From an uncultured Kiritimatiellota bacterium (lineage in GTDB: Bacteria > Verrucomicrobiota > Kiritimatiellia > RFP12 > UBA1067), in NCBI GenBank assembly GCA_934667425.1, contig CAKULV010000006.1, positions 13,439 to 77,438 on the forward strand: DNA of 64,000 nucleotides, read 5' to 3'. Below, one piece after another: positions 1-10,400 of the stretch. Position 1 is the stretch's first letter. Each line of letters begins with the position of its first letter. The translations under genes were made by a program, and so were the position numbers. The notes below the pieces were generated by a model. It was given only the letters and a program-made list of their open reading frames with translations. It was not told the origin of the DNA and did not search any database.

Positions 1-1230
1 GGGAAGGGCCGGTTCCCCGCGTGGCCTGTCGTCAACGCCTGCGAGAACGACTCGCCGGGCGCATGCCGCTGCGAGAAGTGTCGTTCGTGGGATGGCCCCG
101 ATCCGTGCTTCAAGCTGAACGCTTATTGGAACGGCTCGCGTGATGCCGATCCCGAGATGTCGTCTTCGCTCGGCGTTTACGGACGGCTGGCGGACATGAA
201 CCGATGGGGCGAGTCGGCCACCAAGCCGCCAACGCCCTATTCGGCGAATGTCGCGGACCGCTACGCGAAGTTCTATAACGCCGTACTTGCCGAAGCTCGG
301 CGAAAGGTGCCGGAGGCGCGTGTTGTCGCCTACGCCTACCAGAACTATCTGGAGGGACCGATCAACACGAAGGTAGATCCGGCCGTCATCATCGATTACG
401 TTCCGCGCATGTACCTGCCGTACGACAGGGAGGAGTCGGACTTTCTGCGGAGGGGATGGATGAACTGGCGCAGGGCCGGCGTGCGCGACCTTATCTTCCG
501 CCCTAACTTCACGCATGCCTTCGGCGGCTTCCCGGTCGATCAGGCCCGGCAATACTGCGAGGACATCGCCTGGTGCGCAGACCGAGGTCTCTTCGGCATC
601 ACGCTTGACTCGGTCATGGGCTCCTATTCCGCGCAGGCGATGCACGACTACGCGATCACTCGCTCGTTCCGCGATCCGAAGCGCGGCTATGAGAAGGCTC
701 GTGCCGACATGGTTTCGGCATTCGGGAAGGCCGGCAATGCAGTCAACCGCTACTTCGACTTCATCGAATCCCATGCCAAGGCATGGACGCACGAGACGTT
801 CGAGAAGATCCGTCAGGCGAACCCGATCGCGGGCGGCATCTTCGGTGGCGGTTTCAATCGTCAGGCCAACATCCTCGGAGACTTTTATTCAGATTCGTTC
901 TTTGTAGAGGCCTACGCGCTTCTCGACGCGGCGGCGAGAGCGGCGGCGAACGATGCCGTGGTTCTTGATCGCATCGCTTTCCTGCGTACGGGCATCGTCA
1001 ACACCGAGCTGACGCGCCGTACGCGCCTTGAACGCAAGGCGTTGGATGCGGATCCGGAAAGCGAGGCGAAAAGGGCGGCGTTTCTGGCGGCCTTTGAGAA
1101 GATGAACGCCTATCGCCTCTCCATCCCGTATGAATGTGCCCTAAACCTTCATCGCGAAGCGGTCAACGAGCTCAGGCAGCTACAGTGGCCGCATGAGGCG
1201 ATTGACCTGACGAAAGAAAAGAAGCAATGA
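1..1230 (+). CDS. DUF4838-type protein, 5'-truncated by the window edge
   Basis: The frame is open from base 1, so the start lies outside the window. The first visible residues contain a Cys-rich segment (CENDSPGACRCEKC) followed by a long alpha/beta region. This resembles the conserved Cys-x2-Cys-type patch of DUF4838 proteins, which are large exported proteins that co-occur with glycoside hydrolases in Planctomycetes/Kiritimatiellota-like genomes; the domain is distantly related to alpha-glucuronidase-like folds. The first internal ATG is at 157, but homologous sequence continues upstream, so it is not the start. The stop overlaps the next ATG (ATGA), indicating translational coupling to the GH127 gene. 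The exact reaction is unknown. A second, complete DUF4838 protein lies at 10990-13251. Confidence 0.6.
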   Translation, partial: GKGRFPAWPVVNACENDSPGACRCEKCRSWDGPDPCFKLNAYWNGSRDADPEMSSSLGVYGRLADMNRWGESATKPPTPYSANVADRYAKFYNAVLAEARRKVPEARVVAYAYQNYLEGPINTKVDPAVIIDYVPRMYLPYDREESDFLRRGWMNWRRAGVRDLIFRPNFTHAFGGFPVDQARQYCEDIAWCADRGLFGITLDSVMGSYSAQAMHDYAITRSFRDPKRGYEKARADMVSAFGKAGNAVNRYFDFIESHAKAWTHETFEKIRQANPIAGGIFGGGFNRQANILGDFYSDSFFVEAYALLDAAARAAANDAVVLDRIAFLRTGIVNTELTRRTRLERKALDADPESEAKRAAFLAAFEKMNAYRLSIPYECALNLHREAVNELRQLQWPHEAIDLTKEKKQ

Positions 1231-3323
1231 CTACGACATTCCTGGTGTTGGCGGCGGCGACGATCCTGAAAACGGTTCCCGCGCCGCCGGACAACGGAGG
1301 TGCGCTTGCGCCGAACGCCTTTGATCCGTTTCCTGCCGGAACGATCGAGCCGCATGGCTGGCTCAGACATCAGCTCGATCTGCAGACGGAAGGCCTGCAG
1401 GGGAGGCTATACGAGACGAGCGAGTTCCTGGTCGAGGGCAATGGCTGGCTCAAGCCGGACAATGGCAGTAAGCATCCGTGCGTTCAGGGCTGGGAAGAGC
1501 AGGCATACTGGCTTCGGACTTTTGTAAGGCTCGGCATCCTGACGAAGAACGAGCGGATTATCGGCGTCTCTCGGAAGTGGATGGAGGCCATTCTCGCCGG
1601 AGCGGACACCGATGGCTGGTTCGGCCCGCGCATGCTCCGCAACCACAGACGCGCCGCGAACGACGGTTCGATCTGCCATGACATCTGGGCTCACATGGTG
1701 ATGACCGAGGCACTGATGACCTGGTATGATTTCACGGGCGACGTGCGCATCCCCAAAATGCTGGCGGCGTTCGCGCGCTGGTGCAACAATGTGCCGCATG
1801 ACGTGTTCCTGCTGGCGGATTCTCGCGGCGGCAACTGGCATTATGCCGTTCAAAGGGATCGTGCCTGCGATATCGTGCCGTCGCTCTTTCGCCTGTATGG
1901 GATCACAGGCGACAAAGCCTTCCTCGATTTTGCCGACAAGTGTTTCCGCCATCGCAGCCGGGCAGGGAGGAAGACGACTTACCTAGACAGCCACAACGTG
2001 AACTTCGCAGAGCGCTTCGCATACGAGACCGTCTTCTCGCGGCGGAGCCGTCTGCCCGCGCATCGGGCGTTCGCCGACTACTGGTTTGACTCAAACGCGC
2101 TCACGTGGGGCGGCGAGTTCCCGCGCTGGGGCTTCGCCTCCGACGAATGCGCGCGCGTCGGCTGCTTTGACGCGCGGTACGCGACCGAGACGTGCACGTG
2201 GGGCGAGTTCACGCGATCCTTTCATCTGCTGGGCGGCCTCACTGGCGAACCGAAGTGGGGTGATCGCGCCGAGGACGTCGTCTTCAACTGCTACCCTGTG
2301 ACCTTTACGCCGGACTGGAAGAAGGTCCACTACCTGACGGCGGCGAACCAGGTCTCACAGGACGCCGGGACTGACCACAACTACCAGAAGCCGCCGCCGC
2401 GTCTGGCTTATTCTTCGACGCGCTACCGTTGCTGTCGCCATAACGCGGGGCTCACACTGCCGCTGTTCGCGGATAGGCTGACGCAGCGGACGCAGTCAGG
2501 CGATCTCGTCTTCTTCGCGTACGCGCCGCACGCTGGGCGGGACGGCGCGGTAGCATGGTCGCTTGAGACTCGTTATCCGTTCCGCGAACAGCTGAAGCTG
2601 AAGTTGAAGGATCTTGGTTCCCGCGCCGTATACCTGCGCGTGCCGGGCTGGGCGAAGGGCTTTGACGTCCGTCGCGGCGCGGAGGTCGTCGCAAAGACAT
2701 CCGAGTCAGGAGTCTGGTTGAAGCTCACCGGACCTTGGGCCAAGGAAGAGCGTCTTGAGGTCTCGATGCGTGCAACGTGCGCCTTCACGCCGCATGTTCG
2801 CTCGGGGGCAGTGACGATAGATCGCGGGCCGCTGTCGTACTCGCTGGCGATCAAGGAACAGTATCGCGAGGTGCCTGAACCGACCTTCGCGCCGGACAAG
2901 AGCGGCATTCTGGCGAGTCATTTCCCGGAGGAGGCTGATGCCGCGACGGCGGCTAAGATGACTGAAGTTCTGCCGGCGAGCCCGTGGAACTACGCGCTCG
3001 ACATCCGGCGTCCGCTGGAATACAGGGATCGTCCCTGGAGCGACGACTGCTTCTTTTCCGAGAATACGCCATGTGAGATTACGGCCTACGGTCGTAGGGT
3101 GCCGGAATGGAACGCTCAGGATTCCCAGCCTGCCGAGCTTCAGGAAAGTCCTGTGCGCACGCACGAGCCCGAAGAAAGGCTGACTTTTATTCCGATGGGT
3201 GCGGCACGGTGTCGCCTGACGGTGCTTCCGGTATACGGCGAGGAGAGCATGCTGTCCTATGAGTGGACGCGCGTGCCGGAGAAGACAATTCGCCCGAAGC
3301 GTCCGAAGATCATTACGCAGTAA
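1227..3323 (+). CDS. GH127 beta-L-arabinofuranosidase-like protein (DUF1680)
   Basis: A 698-residue protein with the (alpha/alpha)6-barrel signature of GH127/DUF1680 (PF07944). In characterised GH127 enzymes a Zn-bound Cys is the nucleophile, held by a Glu and further Cys residues. Equivalents are visible here: E321 and C323 in TETCTW, and C402-C403 in RCCRHN. The N-terminus is short and hydrophobic (TTTFLVLAAATI), a weak signal peptide. The gene starts inside the stop of the upstream DUF4838 gene and is followed after 13 nt by a GH2 gene, so the three probably form an operon. GH127 members remove beta-L-arabinofuranose or related sugars; the substrate here is not determined by sequence. A second GH127 domain occurs at 56401-59598. 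Confidence 0.85.
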   Translation: MTTTFLVLAAATILKTVPAPPDNGGALAPNAFDPFPAGTIEPHGWLRHQLDLQTEGLQGRLYETSEFLVEGNGWLKPDNGSKHPCVQGWEEQAYWLRTFVRLGILTKNERIIGVSRKWMEAILAGADTDGWFGPRMLRNHRRAANDGSICHDIWAHMVMTEALMTWYDFTGDVRIPKMLAAFARWCNNVPHDVFLLADSRGGNWHYAVQRDRACDIVPSLFRLYGITGDKAFLDFADKCFRHRSRAGRKTTYLDSHNVNFAERFAYETVFSRRSRLPAHRAFADYWFDSNALTWGGEFPRWGFASDECARVGCFDARYATETCTWGEFTRSFHLLGGLTGEPKWGDRAEDVVFNCYPVTFTPDWKKVHYLTAANQVSQDAGTDHNYQKPPPRLAYSSTRYRCCRHNAGLTLPLFADRLTQRTQSGDLVFFAYAPHAGRDGAVAWSLETRYPFREQLKLKLKDLGSRAVYLRVPGWAKGFDVRRGAEVVAKTSESGVWLKLTGPWAKEERLEVSMRATCAFTPHVRSGAVTIDRGPLSYSLAIKEQYREVPEPTFAPDKSGILASHFPEEADAATAAKMTEVLPASPWNYALDIRRPLEYRDRPWSDDCFFSENTPCEITAYGRRVPEWNAQDSQPAELQESPVRTHEPEERLTFIPMGAARCRLTVLPVYGEESMLSYEWTRVPEKTIRPKRPKIITQ

Positions 3324-3336
3324 GGTCGAGACGGAC

Positions 3337-6111
3337 ATGTCTGTGCTATCGTTGCTTTTGGCCGTGGCGACGCTGTCGCTGAACGGGATCTGGGATTTCA
3401 AGTTTCTGCCGTCCGAGACGAACGATGCGTCGCGAGTCGCATGGTCAAAGATCGAGGTGCCGTCGAACTGGGAGATGCAGGGCTTCGGAACGCCGCGCTA
3501 CGGAACGGACATAGAAGGCAAGTGCATCTCGGGCGAAGTCGGCGTCTACCGCCGCACGTTTGACGTGCCGCAAGACTGGGGAGGTCGCCTTTTCCTGCGC
3601 TTTGACGGGGTGATGTTCGGCGCGTCCGTTACGATCAACGGACGGAAGGCGGCTGATTTCATCACCTCTTACAACCGGCGGGAGTTTGACGTGACGGAGT
3701 TCCTGCGGCGCGACGCGCCGAATGAGATTGTGGTGCGGACGCACGGCTATCCGAAGGGGGCCGAGTTTGATACGCACGACGACTGGATCCTTCACGGAAT
3801 ATTCCGTGACGTCACGCTGGTAAGTCGCCCGGAGGTGCATCTGCGTGACTGGATCCTGACTACGCGCCTTGACGGCGTCGATGCCGAGGTGAATGTGAGC
3901 GGTACGCTTACCGGCGCTGGCACGGTCGAGTGGTCGCTCGTTGCGCCCGACGGTCGGAAACTTGCCGTGGGAGAAGGGCTTGCCGCGCATCTGCGTGTCG
4001 AGCGGCCGCCGCTTTGGACGGCTGAGACGCCGCATCTTTGCCGTCTGGAAATGACCGTGAAGGACGCCGCCGGCGTGGTGACGGAATGTCTGACGGAACG
4101 TGTCGGACTTCGTGAGATCTCATGGGATGGGCGCATCTTTCGCGTGAACGGCAATCCGGTGAAGTTGCGCGGAGTTGATCATCATGATCTCTCGCCTGTC
4201 AACGGGCGGGCGATCACCGCCGAGGAACAGTTCCGAGACGTGCAGCTCATCAGGGCGGCGAACTGCAATTTTATTCGTACGAGCCACTATCCTCCGTCCG
4301 TTGCCCTAATGGATGCCTGCGACGAGCTGGGCGTATATTTGATGGACGAGATCCCGTTTGGCTACGGGGATAGGCACCTTACGGACTCATCTTATGGTCC
4401 GCTGCTCATTGAACGTGCAGAGCTGACGCTGGAGCGCGACAAGAACCGTCCGTCCGTCGTCATTTGGAGCGTTGGGAACGAGAACCCGATTACGGACATA
4501 ATGCGTGCCGTGGCGCGGCGCGTGCGCGAGCTTGATCCGTCGCGACCGTGGTGCTTCCCGATGCAGCCGAATGAGTTCAAGCGAAGCATTGCGAAGATGC
4601 CGCCGTCTGACTTCGGAGATCTTGTCAACTGGCACTACCCACTCATTTGCGGCAGCTTTGATAAGATTCAGGCTGATTTGGATTCATTTGACCGTCCGTA
4701 TCTCTTCGGCGAATATGCCCATGCCTATGGGACAGACTTCGGATATTTTGAGGACTACTGGACGCGCCTATGGGATGACCCGGCTTTCGCTGGCGGTGGC
4801 GTTTGGATGTTTCAGGATCAGGGCATTTTGCGCAAGGCCTCGGATCTTACTGAGAATGCCCTAATGAATCAGACTTGGCCGGATGCCGAGCATATCTACG
4901 ATACTTTCGGCAGTTACGGCACGGACGGCATCGTCTATTCGGACCGCACTCCACTGACCAGCTATTACGAAGTCCGAAAGGTATACACCCCCGTCGTTTG
5001 TGGCCGTGCATATCTGCCTTTCCCGTCTGGAATTGGAACGAACTGGTGGATTTCCGTTGAGAACCGATACGATCACCTGCGGCTTGACCAGGCGGTTGAA
5101 GGTGAATGGCGCCTTCGGTTGGACCGTTCGATTGTGGCTTGCGGACGCCTGCCGGTGCCGCCGCTCGCGCCGCATGCCAAGGGTTTCTTGTGCTTGGACG
5201 GCGCACGACAGGAACTTGGCGATGCCTCGGTAATATGGCTTGAGGTTTTGTTCAGGAGCCGTGTGGAAGGGATGCGTGTCTACGAGAAGTCCTATGTGCT
5301 GACGGAAGCCTACGATAATGTTCGGAACGCGGCGCGAACGACGTTTGCTTTTGACTTGGCAACGGGTTTGGTTCGGATTGGTGATGCGGACGGGCGGACT
5401 GTGTTGGGGAGCCCAATCTTGGCGCGGGTGGATCGCCGTTCGATGATCGGCAAGGATTCGCATGTCGGCCATGTGCCGCCGCTTGTGCCGACTACAACGC
5501 GCATCGTCCATGAGTCTGAGGGACGGCTCGAACTTGCCGTCAGCTGGTCAAACTTGTCGGGCAGGGTGACGTTTGCCTCATCGGGAAAATCCGTGCGGAT
5601 CGCGTACGAATTTCAGCCCATGCGCGAGATGGAGTTCGTCGAGGCTGGCCTTGCCTTCCGTCTACCGCGCGAGATGCGTCGATTTGACTGGGTGGGCGAC
5701 GGTCCGTACGAGTCGTATCCGCATTGCTCGAAGTTGTCGGATTTTGGCATATGGTCGCTCGATCGCGATGATCTATACTTCCCCGGCAACCGTGCGAATG
5801 TGCGCGTGGCGGCGGCTTCCTTCCGGCAAGGGCCTGGGCTATTGTTGTTGCCAATGGTTCCCGCGAATGTCGTTTTTGAGCGTGATGAATACTCGGCTCT
5901 CATCGGACACAATGCGCATGTTGGCGGCAAGGGTGCAAAGTTCCGTCCTCCAGTCGGTCTCCGCACGTTCAAGAAGGGCGAGCGGCTGTCCGGGTCGTTC
6001 GATCTCCTTGCCGTCCCATCGGAGCGGCCACATGCCGTAAAGTCCCTTTTGGGAGAACCTACTTACCTTTCGCCGTTCCGTCCGTTCCACGCGGTATACG
6101 ATCAGCAATAG
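3337..6111 (+). CDS. GH2 beta-galactosidase-like glycoside hydrolase
   Basis: A 924-residue LacZ-like protein. An N-terminal sugar-binding jelly roll (SLNGIWDFKF onward) precedes an Ig-like domain and a TIM barrel. The acid/base Glu is E382 in WSVGNENP and the nucleophile is E459 in FGEYAHAYG, matching NE and CEYAHAMGN of E. coli LacZ. The C-terminal part has beta-sandwich and Bgal_small_N-like sequence (WVGDGPYESYPH). The open frame extends to 3259, but the ATG at 3337 follows the GH127 stop and begins with a short hydrophobic leader, so it is preferred. Beta-galactosidase is the likeliest activity in a GH50-containing locus; other GH2 specificities are possible. Confidence 0.85.
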   Translation: MSVLSLLLAVATLSLNGIWDFKFLPSETNDASRVAWSKIEVPSNWEMQGFGTPRYGTDIEGKCISGEVGVYRRTFDVPQDWGGRLFLRFDGVMFGASVTINGRKAADFITSYNRREFDVTEFLRRDAPNEIVVRTHGYPKGAEFDTHDDWILHGIFRDVTLVSRPEVHLRDWILTTRLDGVDAEVNVSGTLTGAGTVEWSLVAPDGRKLAVGEGLAAHLRVERPPLWTAETPHLCRLEMTVKDAAGVVTECLTERVGLREISWDGRIFRVNGNPVKLRGVDHHDLSPVNGRAITAEEQFRDVQLIRAANCNFIRTSHYPPSVALMDACDELGVYLMDEIPFGYGDRHLTDSSYGPLLIERAELTLERDKNRPSVVIWSVGNENPITDIMRAVARRVRELDPSRPWCFPMQPNEFKRSIAKMPPSDFGDLVNWHYPLICGSFDKIQADLDSFDRPYLFGEYAHAYGTDFGYFEDYWTRLWDDPAFAGGGVWMFQDQGILRKASDLTENALMNQTWPDAEHIYDTFGSYGTDGIVYSDRTPLTSYYEVRKVYTPVVCGRAYLPFPSGIGTNWWISVENRYDHLRLDQAVEGEWRLRLDRSIVACGRLPVPPLAPHAKGFLCLDGARQELGDASVIWLEVLFRSRVEGMRVYEKSYVLTEAYDNVRNAARTTFAFDLATGLVRIGDADGRTVLGSPILARVDRRSMIGKDSHVGHVPPLVPTTTRIVHESEGRLELAVSWSNLSGRVTFASSGKSVRIAYEFQPMREMEFVEAGLAFRLPREMRRFDWVGDGPYESYPHCSKLSDFGIWSLDRDDLYFPGNRANVRVAAASFRQGPGLLLLPMVPANVVFERDEYSALIGHNAHVGGKGAKFRPPVGLRTFKKGERLSGSFDLLAVPSERPHAVKSLLGEPTYLSPFRPFHAVYDQQ

Positions 6112-6135
6112 GCGCGGGTTGTTTTGCGGCGCGGC

Positions 6136-7329
6136 CTAATGCGCACGGGACTTTCTGAACGACAGGGGAGTCTGCCCGTAGAGCTCCCGGAAGCGCAGCG
6201 ACAGGTGCGATACGCTGGTGAAGCCGCATTCCGCGGCGATGTCAGTGATAGGCTTGTCGGTGGCGAGCAGCATTTCGGCGGCCGTGTCGACCATGATCCT
6301 GCGCACCTCTGCGCCAAGCGTTGTCCCAAGCGCGTTCCGCGTGCGCATCTGGAGAAGCCGTTTGGAGTAGCTTATGCCTTTCGCGATGGCCTCGACGGAT
6401 GCGCCTGACGAGAGGTTCTTGCGGGCCCAGACAAGGGCGCGGGCAACGAACGGGTCCTCCACGGCGTTGGTGTCGGTCGATGCGCGGCAGACTACGTGCG
6501 TGTGCGCGGTCCTGATCGCCTTGTTGCCCGGATGCCCCTTGAAAAGCTCGTCGAGAGCGCGCCCGCACGCATATCCGAGCGATCGGTCCTGCGTGGGGAT
6601 GCTCGAGAGCGCCGGCGAAGAGGTCTCGCAGATGAGTTCATCGTCATCCACGCCGAGGACGGCGACGTGCGACGGCACGTCTATGCCTGCGGCGTCCGCA
6701 GCGGTGAGGACCTGCCTCGCCCGGATGTCATGCGCCGCAAAGAGCGCCGTCGGACGCGGCAGCGTCTTGAGCCATTTGACGAGTCGGGTCATCTCCAGCG
6801 CGAAATCGGCGCGTTCCTCTTCCGGGAGGTTCGGATATGCGCGGCACGTCATGCCGCTTTCGCGCAGCCGCTCCCTGAAGCCGTGCAGGCGGAGGCGGCT
6901 CCATGGCGTGATCTCGGCGGTGCCAACGAAGGCGAACGACCTGAAGTGCAGGGACAGGAAGTGCTCTGCGGCGGTCCGTCCCTCGCGGGCGTGGTCGTTC
7001 ACGAACGTTACGATGCGCGGATGCGTGCGGATCGGCGAATGCGGCGAGAGGAACGGCTCGATAAGCACGGTCGGCAGCCGGGCGGAAATGAACTGCCGCC
7101 GCGTAGACGGGGTGTTTATGTAGGCGATGACCCCGTCGCACTTCCAGCCATGGAAATCCCTGAGCCGCTGCCGCACGAATCCGCCGAGATCCAACTGAAC
7201 GCGCCAATCGCTTCCGTGCCGCTCGCGCACGTAGCCCAGTATGCCTTCAAGTTTGCCCCTTTGCGTGTGCGTGTCTGTCGGCATCGAAACGAGGATGCGC
7301 CGTGTGCATCGTGTGCATGTGGTTGACAT
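6136..7329 (-). CDS. XylR-type AraC-family transcriptional regulator
   Basis: A 397-residue regulator. The first ~270 residues form a LacI-type periplasmic-binding-protein-like sugar sensor (Peripla_BP_3) without the usual N-terminal HTH; the last ~100 residues are an AraC HTH_18 pair ending in a typical second helix (ITDIAAECGFTSVSHLSLRF). This is the architecture of XylR, which binds a sugar and activates catabolic genes. It is convergent with the GH2 gene and divergent from the GH50-fusion gene at 7443, and probably controls one or both flanking operons. The ATG at 7329 is chosen because an extended -10 (TGGTAGAAT) lies 7 nt before it; the next ATG is at 7284 and the longest frame begins at 7425. 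Confidence 0.85.
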   Translation of the reverse strand: MSTTCTRCTRRILVSMPTDTHTQRGKLEGILGYVRERHGSDWRVQLDLGGFVRQRLRDFHGWKCDGVIAYINTPSTRRQFISARLPTVLIEPFLSPHSPIRTHPRIVTFVNDHAREGRTAAEHFLSLHFRSFAFVGTAEITPWSRLRLHGFRERLRESGMTCRAYPNLPEEERADFALEMTRLVKWLKTLPRPTALFAAHDIRARQVLTAADAAGIDVPSHVAVLGVDDDELICETSSPALSSIPTQDRSLGYACGRALDELFKGHPGNKAIRTAHTHVVCRASTDTNAVEDPFVARALVWARKNLSSGASVEAIAKGISYSKRLLQMRTRNALGTTLGAEVRRIMVDTAAEMLLATDKPITDIAAECGFTSVSHLSLRFRELYGQTPLSFRKSRAH

Positions 7330-7336
7330 GGCGGCT

Positions 7337-7345
7337 ATTCTACCA
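7337..7345 (-). promoter_or_regulatory. Extended -10 promoter of the xylR-like gene, nearly leaderless
   Basis: On the minus strand TGGTAGAAT is followed by only 7 nt before the ATG at 7329. No Shine-Dalgarno sequence fits in that space. A TSS 6-7 nt after the hexamer would make the mRNA leaderless. No good -35 is visible, which is consistent with an extended -10 element. Confidence 0.5.
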
Positions 7346-7424
7346 AAAGCAGGGCGGCCGGCGGGCCTGCTTCGCGAATTTGATGTTTTTGAGGTCAGTG
7401 TGGTTATGGCGCGGCATCGCATCA

Positions 7425-7442
7425 TGTGATAAATTTACCGCC
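7425..7442 (+). promoter_or_regulatory. Probable promoter of the GH50-fusion operon, very short leader
   Basis: TGTGATAAA (an extended -10 resembling TGnTATAAT) ends at 7433, only 9 nt before the ATG at 7443. The region between the divergent starts (7330-7442) carries both promoters and is the likely binding region of the XylR-like protein. There is no clear Shine-Dalgarno sequence before 7443. Confidence 0.4.
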
Positions 7443-10400
7443 ATGTGGAAGAAAGAATTTAATCTGTTCGTGATGTTGTCGTGCGCATTCGGGCTGGCGT
7501 GGGCCTTGACGGGTGAGGCGTCCGCGGTCGAAGCCATGAGGGTTTCGGCGTTCGGCGTCGCGACGGCCTCAACGGATGCGGGGCCGCTATACCGCGTCCG
7601 GCTCGGCGCACCGCGTCCGGGCGCATGGTCGGGGCTTCGGCTTGACTTCCCCGCGCCGCGCGACCTCTCGTCGGTCGGGCTGGTTCGCGCAAACCTCACC
7701 AACGAGACCGACCGCTCTGTGCGGGTGTACTGCAAGCTCAGGGCCGACACCTTGCAGGGGCGCATTCCAGAGTGCTATCTCGACCTCCCTCCGAATGCGT
7801 GCCGCATGATGAGTTTGCCGATCTTTGCCGAGCGCTGGATGCTGGATCGCGATCTCGGGCTCAAGGCTCTCAAGCGCGGTCCGGGTGTCGGGAAGGTCGC
7901 GTCGTACGACGTGACGAAGACGCGTGGATTCGTCTTCTACACCGAGCCAAGCGTCGGCGACTGCGCGTTCGGCGTGTCGAACTTCACGCTCGTCTCGTCC
8001 GACGGCCTCGGCGGCGCAGTGCAGCTGAAGGCCGACTCGTTTCTGCCGTGGGTGGACGGCTTCGGGCAGGGCAACTTCACCGACTGGCGGGGGAAGGCCC
8101 ATTCCGTAGACGACCTGAAGGCGGCGGCGATGCGCGAGACGGCAGAGCTCTCGTCCAGCTCCCCCGGGATTCCGCAGGCCGACCGCTTCGGCGGCTGGGA
8201 GGGCGGCCCGAAGCTGAAGGCGACGGGCTTCTTCCGCACGGAGAAGGTCGGCGGCAAGTGGTGGATAGTCGATCCTGACGGGCGCCTCTTCTTCTCGCAC
8301 GGCGTTGGGCATTACGCCATGCGCCAGCCCACGGGCATCTCAAAGCGCGAGGAGTATTTCGAGTCTCTGCCGCCGGACAAGGGAGAGGCGCGTCCGTTCT
8401 ATGCAACGCTGACGGAGCCGGCCTTCATGGGCTTTTACGGGAAGCCGGAAAACCTCCCCTGCCGCACGTTCGACTTCTATGGCTGGAATCTCTTCCGCAA
8501 ATACGGGGAAGACTGGCGCACGCGCGACCGCGAGATGGCCCACCGCCGCGCACGCGCCTGGGGCCTCAACACGCTCTCGTCTGGCCAGAGCGAGGACGCC
8601 CGGTCGGGCGCGTCGAGGATCCCCTACACGGTCACAATCTCCACGAAGGCGCGACCCATCGCCGGGGCCAAGGGCTACTGGGGCTCGCTGACCGACTTCT
8701 TCTCGCCCGAGTTCGAGGCGAGGGTCCGCAAGGCCGTAGGGGAGAAGCGCGCGGCGGGGACGAACGAGTATTGCCTCGGATGGTTTTCGGACAACGAGCA
8801 GTCGTGGGGGTATTCGGGTGCCGCGCTCGGCCGCGCCGTCCTGGCCTCGCCCGACGACCAGCCGGCAAAGGTCGAGTTCCTTCGCAGATTGGGCGCGAAA
8901 GGGATCCCCGCGACGGATGTGCCGGAGGCCGAGCTGGAGGCCTTCGGCGCGGCGCTTGCGGAGAGGTACTATTCTACCGTTCGCGCGGCGATCAAGGAAG
9001 TCGCCCCGAATGCACTCTACCTTGGCGATCGCATCGCCTGGGCCTTCCCTGACGTCTATCGCGCCGCGTCGCGCCACGTCGACATCCTGTCGGTCAACGT
9101 CTACGACTACACGCCGTCAGTCGATCTGCCGACGGGCTCTGCGGACTGCCCGATGGTAGCGAGCGAGTTCCACTTCGGCTGCTATGAGCCCGGCTTCTTC
9201 TATGCGGGGCTCATCCCAGTGGCGAGCCAGCAGGCGCGGGCCGATGCGTACCGGCGTTACGTGGAGGCGGCGCTGGACCATCCTCGCTATGTCGGCACGC
9301 ACTGGTTCATGTGGTACGACTGCCCCACGTCGGGCGCGACATGGGGCGGCAACGCCAATGCGCAGTGCGGTTTCGTCAGCATCGCGGACGTGCCGTACCG
9401 CGAGCTGACCGACGCCGTCCGGGCGACGGCCGCGGAAATGTATCCGCGTCGCTACGGGAAGGCTGCCGAAGCCGCCGGCGGGCCTTTCAACCATGGTCGA
9501 ATCCCCGCGCATCCGGACGTTGTCAACCCCGTGCCGGGGCAGGATCGCGGCAACTCTTCTGCGGCCGGCAATCCAGGGGCGCGGGAAGCCGTCCCGCCGA
9601 CAAAGGTCATGCTGTTCTTCGACACCGAGGACTACACTTGCGACCGCGCGAACGATCCGATTCGCGACATCGCGCACATCCTGACGGCTGAGGGCGTGCG
9701 CGGCAACTTCAACATCGTCGGCTATCTCGCGCTGCGTCTCGTAGAGCTGCGCCGCTTCGATGTCATCGACGCCCTGAAGCCGCACGTGCTCGGCACGCAG
9801 ACGCTCTATCACACCCGCCATCCCGACATCGCGGAGCTCGGGGACGACCCCGATTACGCCCGGTCGTACCGGCGCACGATGATTGACGAGGCGCGCGGCA
9901 TCGGCATGATAGAGGCCGTGTTAGGCGAGGATCGCTGCCTCTTCGCCTGTCCGCCCGGCAACTCGCTCTCTCCGGCGGCGTTTGACGCATACTCCGACAT
10001 GGGCATCATAATCAACGCGGGCACAGGCTTCTACGGCACGAAAAAGGCTGACGGCTCCTACTGGCGGCAGATGCTGATGCGCTCGGACGGGAAGGCGCTC
10101 GGGCTCTGGTACTTCAACCAGATCCACGTGCCGTACTATCAGGGCTTCGGCATCCAGAACGACCTGATGCCGGGTTCGGACGAGAAGTACAGGAACCTCC
10201 CGAAGACGCTGGACGATCTCTCCCGCTGGGATTTCGTAGCGCTGTACATGCACCCGATGATGGCCGTGAAGACGCAGTACTGGGACGCCATCAACTACCG
10301 CGGCGGCAACAACGTCGAATGGCGGAAGTGGAAGCCCGCGCCCGACCGCGACCCTGCTGACACGGCCGTATACTATGAGCGTCTGCGCGCTCTCATCCGC

